Shown here one piece after another: positions 7,725 to 13,308 of a DNA stretch of 13,308 nucleotides. The stretch's first letter is position 1. Each line of letters starts with the position of its first letter. This stretch comes from Byssochlamys sp. IMV 00236. Lineage: Eukaryota > Ascomycota > Eurotiomycetes > Eurotiales > Thermoascaceae. A program made the position numbers and the translations under genes. The DNA lies in NCBI GenBank assembly GCA_001931875.2, contig MSJH02000053.1:1-13308 (forward strand). The letters are read 5' to 3'. A model generated the notes under the pieces. It was not told where the DNA came from. It saw nothing but the letters and a program-made list of their open reading frames with translations, and did not search any database.

Positions 7725-8430
7725 ATATCGAAACGATAAACCAAATACATATGCTTACAGGCACGCCTATTTCGTTGAAAGTCTATACAATTGCATGTAG
7801 TCATCATTCCTTGCTCAGTTGGTACATTGTATACAGCTTGCGTCGTGAAACGCTTGACAATATAACAGGCTTCTTCATCAATATGCACTTTCTGCACCAT
7901 ATCTTCTAATGACAACTCATTGATCTCTTCTGCTGTAATAATTCTCTTTCTTGTCTCTCTAGTTTCTGAGTTCATACGTCCGATATTAGCAGCCATCCTT
8001 GCGGTAATGTGCATAAAATTGGTATGAACATCATCAACCAAGATAAAGACTAAGCGATCCACACTTCTGTTCCTCTCTCTTTGTAAATAGTTTGTCTTCA
8101 ATTGGTTGTACTAGCTTTCCACATAGCTGCTGCTTTCCATATTGGTGAAAATATAAGGCTGGTAAGCAGCAGATCAATGTGAACATGACATATTTAAGAT
8201 AATGTCTCAAAAGGTACACCATAAGCTCTTTATATTCACCAAGAGTTCTTTGGAGCTATAAAGGCTTCTGAGTAAATAACTCTCTTTGGTCTCTCATACA
8301 TCAAACCCTTCAGTGCGGCCATCATGCCCCTATAAGTAGTGTTGTTTCTTGCTGTGTTTCCAGTGAAAGTCGAATATTCTCTGGCCAGATATGGATAAGG
8401 GTATTCAAAAGCAAACTATAATATTTAGTA
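7725..8430 (-). pseudogene. MULE-type transposase, C-terminal SWIM half, inverted and decayed
   Basis: Reading minus from about 8412: TYRGMMAALKGLMYERPKRV, then (shifted) GEYKELMVYLLRHYLKYVMF, then (shifted) SSYVES, a stop, YNQLKTNYLQRERNRSVDRL, ILVDDVHTNFMHITARM, and finally CNCIDFQRNRRACKHMYLVY. The last block is a SWIM zinc finger (C-x-C-x9-C-x-H; Cys at ~7795 and 7789, His at ~7753). ...YVES-W-x-NQLK is a usual MULE motif, so the TAG at 8113-8111 looks like Trp TGG changed to stop. TACTAAATATTATAG just before the first block resembles an intron end. The SWIM end abuts the DDE half tail to tail at ~7725-7733, so the two halves cannot make one transcript. Inversion of the C-terminal half within one MULE is the simplest reading. 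Confidence 0.8.
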
Positions 8431-8767
8431 ATATCGACGATGATATTTATCAAACTTCTCGTTTCATCGTTTTTAATTCTCCACTAAAAACAACAATAGG
8501 GTACCCAAAGTTACTTGAATGGCAGTAAAAAGAAATGTAAGAGATAGCAAAGCCTACATGATGACTATAATGAGTTACTATAAACAAAGTACCGTGAGAT
8601 TGTTACTGTTTCTGGTATAGCAAAGGAAAATCCTTTGATTTGTCGTCAAAATGCAATTGTTGTCACTACTTTTACATATCAGTAATTTAGACTTCATATC
8701 TGACAACAATAACATAAATGCTGATGTTAAAGATGTTGAATTTGTTTTTCTCTTCTTTTAAACCAAA
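8431..8767. other. Unassigned gap between MULE and Fanzor remnants
   Basis: This should contain the far breakpoint of the proposed MULE inversion and the missing upstream exons of the Fanzor remnant. I see short open stretches on both strands (for example GYPIVVFSGELKTMKREV on minus at about 8470-8515) but nothing I can assign. Confidence 0.35.
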
Positions 8768-9139
8768 TGCCACGTAAGTTATCCACTAGAACATCACAGT
8801 GCCCAGAAAGAATGCCAGGCAGTAAGTCGTATAACATATGGAGCCAAGTTTGACTGGTGCTAAGTTATGCCTATAGATTTCCCACCTGCCATTTACCAGT
8901 TGAAACAATGCAAACTGTGTCCAGCTGGTAATGGTCAAGATATTGTAAGTACTTATCCATAAAACAAGCGAAAATAGCCCTAACGGGAATAATAACAGGT
9001 CTGGCAAAGGGATATCAATGCAGCAATCAATATTCGTTCAATCTTGGTCTCGTATATTGAATCAGGGCACAAAATCTTGTCAAGACATCTCTCTTTAACA
9101 AGAGAAGGAGCCTTTGGTGGTGAGAGCGTCACCGAATAG
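8768..9139 (+). pseudogene. Fanzor/TnpB-like nuclease, C-terminal remnant A with two introns
   Basis: Three exon pieces join in frame. About 8768-8821 encodes LSTRTSQCPERMPG. Intron 8822-8876 is GTAAGT...CTATAG. Piece 8877-8944 encodes YQLKQCKLCPAGNGQDI. Intron 8945-8998 is GTAAGT, branch-like CTAAC at 8980-8984, ACAG. Piece 8999-9139 encodes VWQRDINAAINIRSILVSY and ends at TAG after GGESVTE. TS-x-C, a C-x-x-C knuckle, then W-x-RD-x-NAA-x-NI is the zinc-finger plus RuvC-III signature of TnpB-family proteins; the final catalytic Asp (in QRD) is present. Eukaryotic homologues (Fanzor) are RNA-guided DNA nucleases carried by transposons. RuvC-I and RuvC-II are not visible upstream, and one expected cysteine of the first knuckle is missing, so this is a fragment. 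It could be former cargo of the adjacent MULE. Confidence 0.68.
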
Positions 9140-9609
9140 CCACTTTGATTGACCATGGGATCGCTTATGTCACCATTTCGGTGGTGATTTAAGTGTGTCC
9201 CTTTGTTTGTTTCTTTTAAAGGAGACAAAGAGATGCCAGTTACCTTGCAGGAAATGACAGACTCTGTTTTATATTCATTTCAAATGGACCAATAAATCAT
9301 TGATTTTCTTTAAAGGAACCTTGTTTTCATTTATTTAGATACCCACACCATGCTGAGTTATCTGTGAGTTCAGTGCGTAACGGAGAGTGTTCCGACTCAT
9401 GACTCTTGAGCGAATGCCAAGCAACATACTGAGAGGGCAAATGAACTACGATTCTCAGAATTGAGGCACAGGTATAAAATTAGTAAATGGGATATGCATA
9501 TATTCTCAAATACATACTGAAACAAAAAATGAAAAAGAGGAATAAAAGAAACAGACGTATCAATAAAGTTAGTATTTTCCTATAATCATTTTTTCAAATA
9601 AAATTCAAC
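9140..9609. other. Spacer between the two Fanzor remnants
   Basis: Contains AATAAA at about 9291, suitable for remnant A, and a weak inverted pair around ACCATTTCGGTGGT (9171-9184). If remnant A came from a working Fanzor, its guide RNA would be expected at or just past this 3' end, but I cannot recognise one. No coding similarity seen. Confidence 0.35.
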
Positions 9610-10305
9610 CTAGATATTATTATTAGTGGTAATATGCTTATCAATTTGTCCTGTACAGAAAGCAGCAGCAAGTTTGTTGAATTGATCAGTCTGCGATGGA
9701 CTGATATTTTTGTTGAATTGAGGGAATGTTGTTCCAAGCAGTAAAGTCGCCATCCCAGACAAGCCAATAGCAACAGCACTCAGTGTATCTCTAGCATGAG
9801 TGTTTTGACCTACTTTTACTGACAGACAGGACGGGTTCACGCAAACAAAAGCGCCATTCACATTTTTTAAATTGATACGGCCATTCTTGTCTGCTGTACT
9901 GCGTTTTAGATGTAATAGCTTCTTAAAACAAAAAATGCAAGTTTGCGACGTATTATATTTGCTTGTTATGCAAACCAAGGTATAGAAGCTATGCTTGATA
10001 GGCTTCCAGTGTCCTCCATACTTTTGATAGCCTTTTATAGACGCAATGTCTAAAACTTGAGGATGAATTGTTGGCTGCTTGTTGAATAACTGCTGCTTCG
10101 AAGCGTGCTTGAGATATCTTTTCAACGGTTTCTTGAGAGATGGCCAAGCGTTTATTCTCTTCTGGTTGTTATTCAAGGTATTTGAGTGATTGAGGGAGTC
10201 TAAGAGCCTTTGTTGCGAGATTTCTTGCTTCGGTGTCGATGTTCTTTGCTGTTTGAAACAAATAAACTGCCAATCTTCGAGCCTTTTCCACGACGTTTGT
10301 GAAGG
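9610..10305 (-). pseudogene. Fanzor/TnpB-like nuclease, C-terminal remnant B (different lineage)
   Basis: The frame is open on minus from 10305 to the stop at 9610; there is no ATG near the start. The convincing part begins at about 10176: SLKKPLKRYLKHASKQ, YGGHWKPIKHSFYTLV, SKYNTSQTCIFCF, GAFVCVNPSCLSV and ARDTLSAVAIGLSGMATLL. TSQTC-x-x-C ... C-x-x-x-x-C is a four-cysteine zinc ribbon, and ARD-x-x-SA-x-AI is the RuvC-III motif with its Asp (about residue 130 counted from 10176). It differs strongly from remnant A (W-x-RD-x-NAA, no ...AIGLSG tail), so these are two lineages rather than a duplication. RuvC-I and the RuvC-II Glu region are missing. Residues before 10176 are in shadow of another coding frame and may not belong to it. 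Confidence 0.72.
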
Positions 10306-10719
10306 TCATTGTATTGCCTCCGTTGGTGCTGACGTACTTCAGTTCTTCAAAGAGTTCTGAAGCTGCTTTTGCTGTGTATCAAAGCTTATTGGCGTCTTTG
10401 TAGCGCTGGTGAGTGACTTGAAAGGCATTAACTTGGTATTTTACAAAGGATCTGTTGATTATTTGGGCGTTGTCCATTCATTATCTTCATAGTGAGGTAG
10501 ATCTCTGGCGTAGCGTTTGAGCTTCTTTTCCATTGCAGGCGCGGTAGTCTCCTTCAGGTCTGAAAGTATTGCTGCGGGGATTGCTGTGAATACATCCTCT
10601 TTGTTCTCAGCTTCCTCCGTACGAAGGCGAGTTGCGAACTGTTTGTAGAGCAGTTCCAGTTGCTCAGATGATAAGTTAAATTCTGTATTTCCACTTCCAT
10701 CGCGTATGGTATTCTCCAT
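10169..10719 (-). pseudogene. Gag/ORF1-like reading frame of a retroelement, frameshifted
   Basis: Begins ATG at 10719 (MENTIRDGSGNTEFNLSSEQ) and reads through LYKQFATRLRTEEAENKE and KLKRYARDLPHYEDNE. It shifts frame near 10475 to NAQIINRSFVKYQVNAFQVT, meets a TGA at 10381-10379, then continues ASELFEELKY, FTNVVEKARRLAVYLFQTAK and ALRLPQSLKYLE to TAA at 10169. The product would be ~180 aa, acidic N-terminally and largely helical, with no zinc knuckle. The helical pattern around KARRLAVYLFQTAKNID recalls ORF1 (gag-like) proteins of fungal DIRS-type elements, but that is a weak impression. One frameshift and one stop make it a pseudogene. Its last ~45 codons overlap the Fanzor B frame. Confidence 0.5.
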
Positions 10720-10863
10720 AGCAATAGCCCCGGTGTGCGGCTTAGAAAAGGATAAAGAAACATGATGTTTTATTTTATTTTATATTATTTTGAATAAATA
10801 AATCGCGGCTCGAAGAGCTAATACCACATCTGGAACTGGTATAGGAACGGCCAGCAATTGGGG
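10720..10863. other. Short spacer, AT-rich
   Basis: T/A-rich run (10766-10801) followed by a mixed stretch. Nothing identifiable. Confidence 0.4.
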
Positions 10864-11298
10864 TTACAGATTTTCCCTCTTCTTCTTCTTCTGAAAGTTT
10901 TCTTTTTTGTTTCCAACATATTGTACCCCATTTGCAGCATATTTTTTGATTTTTGTCATTTGATTTGAATCTCCAGATTCGATACATTTTAGGATTTTTT
11001 CAAACTGCTTTTCAGCGTTTTTTAATGATCCAATTGCTATGTCAGAACTTGATTTCTCTTCTATCTGAGCTTCTTCAAAAATTTTGTCTGCTAACAAATA
11101 TAGCTTTTGTATGTGGGCGTTGTCACATAACTCCATTCCAATTATAGACGTTTCTTGCGCACAAAGGAAATAGGCAAGGGCAGTAACAGGATTCAGCTTT
11201 TCTATAGTGATGTGTTCTGCAATAGAATCAAGAGTGTAAATTCTCAATGGCTTTGCCCAAAGCTTTTTTGATATTGTGTAATATCCACCATCATTCAT
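10864..11298 (-). pseudogene. Third copy of the PD-(D/E)XK-like family, 5'-truncated
   Basis: A 144-codon frame whose N-terminal part aligns with the middle of the cargo protein at 2063-3133. KKLWAKPLRIYTLDS matches EYWAKKCYLVNANS, and LNPVTALAYFLCAQETSIIG matches LHPFTALSVFLIKQQTCLLE; then LYLLADKIFEEA matches LFQIAKDFLKQS. The same block occurs in the left cargo protein (TVWSRKCLLIS...ELVALSMCLLQDEQIIA). The D...ExQ region that should precede it is absent: similarity stops at 11298, where an inverted duplication begins. It ends in a Lys-rich tail (KKKKRENL). The in-frame ATG at 11298 is probably fortuitous. It may be the remnant of another element of the same class, although no TIR is visible beside it. 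Confidence 0.62.
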
Positions 11299-11390
11299 TC
11301 ATAAAAGATTGGACAACATTACATGCACCAGAAAATGCGACAGAAATTAGACTAATACTACAGGCGCTACCTCTACCTATTACCTATGGT
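11296..11390 (-). repeat. Inverted duplication, left arm
   Basis: Read on minus this stretch resembles 11635-11710 on plus. Both have ...CATAGGTA..., AGCGCC(T/C)GTAG(T/C)ATTAG(T/C)CTA, TTTCTG, and GCATGTA(A/G)TGTTG. The left arm has about a dozen extra bases in the middle. Its outer end coincides with the truncated 5' end of the third nuclease-like copy. Confidence 0.6.
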
Positions 11391-11411
11391 GTAATCCAAC
11401 AAAGCTTTTCA

Positions 11412-11434
11412 ATGTGTAGCTTCAAGCTACACAT
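11412..11434. repeat. 23-bp palindrome
   Basis: ATGTGTAGCTT, a single C, then AAGCTACACAT: two perfect 11-bp arms with a one-base centre, lying between the arms of the surrounding inverted duplication. It could be a protein-binding site, a recombination footprint or the tip of a decayed TIR; no function is evident. Confidence 0.75.
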
Positions 11435-11634
11435 GATTTGTTTCTTTTTAAGAACAAGAAGAGATAAAAAGAAATGTTGTTATTTATTTATTTATTCTAG
11501 TTTTGTATTGTCAATCTATCAACAAAAATTCAAGAACACACGTAAATATGATGACATCGTATTTTATATCAAGGAGTGAACTGGACAGCCTTAGGTTAGG
11601 CAGAGAATTTAGTAGTGTAAATTTGTATAGTGAC

Positions 11635-11710
11635 AACATAGGTAGCGCCCCAAGGAAGCGCCCGTAGCATTAGCCTATTTTCTGATGCATGTAGTGTTGG
11701 CCCAAAAGAT
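11635..11710 (+). repeat. Inverted duplication, right arm
   Basis: Partner of 11296-11390, about 245 bp away in opposite orientation. The frame across it is open (GSARSISLFSDACSVG), and the partner also translates similarly (GSACSISLIS) on its strand, so the duplicated piece may derive from coding sequence. Confidence 0.6.
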
Positions 11711-11857
11711 TTACTTAAAAAGCCTTTTATGGCAAATAACATAGCAAACGGCATGACCATGTACTTGTCACAGATATTGAGACAATATCTTTTTAGTCTT
11801 CTAAAAAACGCCCAGTCAAAAGTTTGCCATGAATCTCTCTCTTTTCTCTGCTCATAA
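11642..11857 (+). other. Unrecognised open frame, 71 codons, no start codon
   Basis: Stop-to-stop frame beginning VAPQGSARSISLFSDACSVG and ending SKVCHESLSFLCS. There is no ATG near the beginning. PQGSARSISLF slightly recalls the GLPQGSPLSPLLF motif of LINE-type reverse transcriptases, but no YADD-like motif follows, so I do not make that call. Confidence 0.3.
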
Positions 11858-12322
11858 CACGGTTACAGAGACTTTTTCTACCTTGTCGCATTCTTATGTT
11901 TCCAAGTTAAAACCCGTTCATAACGGTTTGAAATCCAAACGAATTTTACTAGCTCACATTTGTTTGATGGTGTCATTATCTACGATGGTGTTCTGAAACC
12001 AATGGGACTAGCAGAGCCTGGCAGTGCAAGATAGAACGATGACAAGGCCGAGGGTGATACCCTAACGGCTTACCAGAGTACTTTGAGGGTACCCTACAAG
12101 ATTGCAGCAAAAACAGGGGAAACATTGTTCCTACTGGGCAATTGCACATGTGTACGCACCAGGCATGTCGTAAGAGTTAAAGCTGGTTTTTTCCACAATT
12201 GATAATGGCTATTTCATGGCGTGGCGCTTTGGTCGAAAATTGTCTATATACATATTGATGGTTCTAACGACTCATCACCGGATTATGCCTATGTGGCCAC
12301 TTCAGACTGTAGCACACCTTAA
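11829..12322 (+). pseudogene. Decayed coding region of unknown family
   Basis: A short ATG frame (11829-11996: MNLSLFSAHNTVTETFSTLS...) overlaps a second frame open from 11924. The latter reads SSHLFDGVIIYDGVLKPMGL, AEPGSAR, TAG (12032), KAEGDTLTAYQSTLRVPYKI, TGETLFLLGNCTCVRTRHVV, two stops (12200-12205), then VYIHIDGSNDSSPDYAYVAT to TAA at 12320-12322. The long protein-like composition between isolated stops points to a former gene rather than chance. I do not recognise the family. Confidence 0.45.
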
Positions 12323-12529
12323 TGTAAAATATCTTGACTTACTATTACGGCTTATTGTTCTTAAATATCATGTTTCTCCAATGCAATGTCATTGTAGTAA
12401 TCTTCTTTGCTTGTTCAAAGTGCTACAAAATATTATTGAGATTGAGAAGCACTGTAAGAGATGAAGGTTCGTCGCCTTCATCTTCCAGATATCCAACACT
12501 TCATCCATTCTTTTTCTGCTGACATATCC
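12323..12529. other. Spacer between two decayed frames
   Basis: AT-rich; only short frames in both directions, none with recognisable content. Confidence 0.35.
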
Positions 12530-13085
12530 TTAGACTGGGAGGCGGCGGTCTTTTTCCAATTCTTCTCGATCATTGACAAACATGTGGCCTTGAAAGATCT
12601 CGACCGCTGTTTTTCCAGCTGCTTGAAGTCGTTCTGGGTCTTTACATTTATAATTAACAACAGCATGGATGTCCAATTTGAATTCCTTTGAGATCAGCAG
12701 TGAGAATCTTGCTGATCGCTTCAGATCTTATCTAGTTGACATTCCTTGATCTCAAGAAGCTTCATTATTTGCTCTTGGATAAGATCAATGTCATTCGTGA
12801 AATCTTATTAGCATAACACATGGCCTTAGAAAGGATTAAAGACATATTACTGAACATAAAGCGTGGTTTGGACAGCTTATGACCCATATCTGAAGTTAAA
12901 TTGGAATAAACTATGATTGAGTTAAGTATTGTCTCTCGATCAAATGAGCCAGAATTCAAAGTATGACGGATACGTACGAATTTCGGCGCCTTTGACAGCG
13001 CCGCTTCGGGAGGAATGTCAGTGTTACTCCCATCAAAGATCAGACCGGCTGCTCTCCGAAAGAGCCCACCAGTGCCACAACGCAA
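12530..13085 (-). pseudogene. Decayed coding region of unknown family, frameshifted
   Basis: Three minus-strand frames follow one another. The first reads GLIFDGSNTDIPPEAALSKA, FVRIRHTLNSGSFDRETILN, SNLTSDMGHKLSKPRFMFSN and LILSKAMCYANKIS. The second is NDIDLIQEQIMKLLEIKECQ, ending at TGA. The third is LKRSARFSLLISKEFKLDIH, CKDPERLQAAGKTAVEIFQG and VNDREELEKDRRLPV, ending at TAA 12532-12530. Together ~185 residues, mostly helical, no recognised motif. Frame shifts near 12800 and 12730 make it a pseudogene if the reading is right. It may belong to an element that continues beyond the window. Confidence 0.42.
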
Positions 13086-13288
13086 AAAAAACCATAAATA
13101 GACTTTTTTTTACATTTACGTATAAATTGTATTATAAAAAATTGCAAAATGCAACTTTACTTTCTGAAAAGACTGTATTAGGTAGTTCATCATCAGATTA
13201 GTAAAACAAGACACATTAGCCTCTTCGTGTTTCTGTTGTACTAATTGAGTCATATGAGGTTTTGTCCCGACCCTGCGATGAGTCAAAT
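13086..13288. other. Terminal AT-rich stretch
   Basis: No coding or RNA feature recognised. Confidence 0.35.
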
Positions 13289-13308
13289 AAAAAAAAAAAA
13301 AAAAAAAA
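13289..13308. repeat. Poly(A) run at the window end
   Basis: Twenty consecutive A residues after GAGTCAAAT. It overlaps an AATAAA and could be a retroelement tail or simply a homopolymer at which an assembly ended. Confidence 0.8.

Noticed and set aside
11642..11857. LINE-type reverse transcriptase fragment
   Set aside because: Only PQGS...LF resembles the family; there is no following YADD-like motif and no further similarity.
1..13308. tRNA or rRNA genes
   Set aside because: I looked for B-box-like GGTTCGAATCC motifs and rRNA cores on both strands and saw none convincing.

Overview
This window looks like gene-poor, transposon-rich nuclear DNA from a filamentous fungus, most likely Mucoromycota (Mucor/Rhizopus-like). 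The reasons are two clearly eukaryotic housekeeping genes split by short introns (45-88 nt, GT...AG), AT-rich intergenic DNA with CT-rich tracts before start codons, AATAAA signals after stops, and a set of mobile elements (Tc1/mariner, MULE, Fanzor) common in that group. The phylum is an inference; nothing here fixes the species.

1-3734: one complete mobile element. It has 566-bp terminal inverted repeats (TIRs) beginning TACAGTG and ending CACTGTA. I saw no mismatch between the arms where I compared them. Each arm contains the last ~70 codons of a Tc1/mariner-type DDE transposase, facing outward; no complete transposase is present. The interior carries two convergent paralogous genes. The right one (3133-2063, minus, one intron) encodes a ~336-aa PD-(D/E)XK-like protein with apparently intact D...ExQ motif residues. 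The left one (665-1258, plus) is shorter and has lost both acidic residues. Each starts just inside a TIR, so the TIRs probably supply near-identical upstream regions.

3735-6400: host genes. These are ribosomal protein S6 (four exons, plus), a previously hidden 59-aa secreted peptide gene (plus) and an MMS2/UEV ubiquitin E2 variant (five exons, minus). The transposon ends about 300 bp upstream of RPS6.

6741-10720: an element graveyard. A MULE transposase is broken so that its DDE half lies on plus (6741-7724) and its SWIM zinc-finger half on minus (7725-8430), meeting tail to tail as if one half had been inverted. Next come C-terminal remnants of two different Fanzor/TnpB-like nucleases (8768-9139 plus, intron-containing; 10305-9610 minus), and a frameshifted gag/ORF1-like reading frame (10719-10169).

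10864-13308: a third, truncated copy of the PD-(D/E)XK-like family (11298-10864), an imperfect inverted duplication, two decayed reading frames I could not identify, and a 20-A run at the window end.

The most novel item is the 3.7-kb element. It appears to be a non-autonomous Tc1/mariner derivative whose long TIRs are made from transposase 3' ends, carrying one apparently active and one apparently dead copy of a nuclease-like gene.
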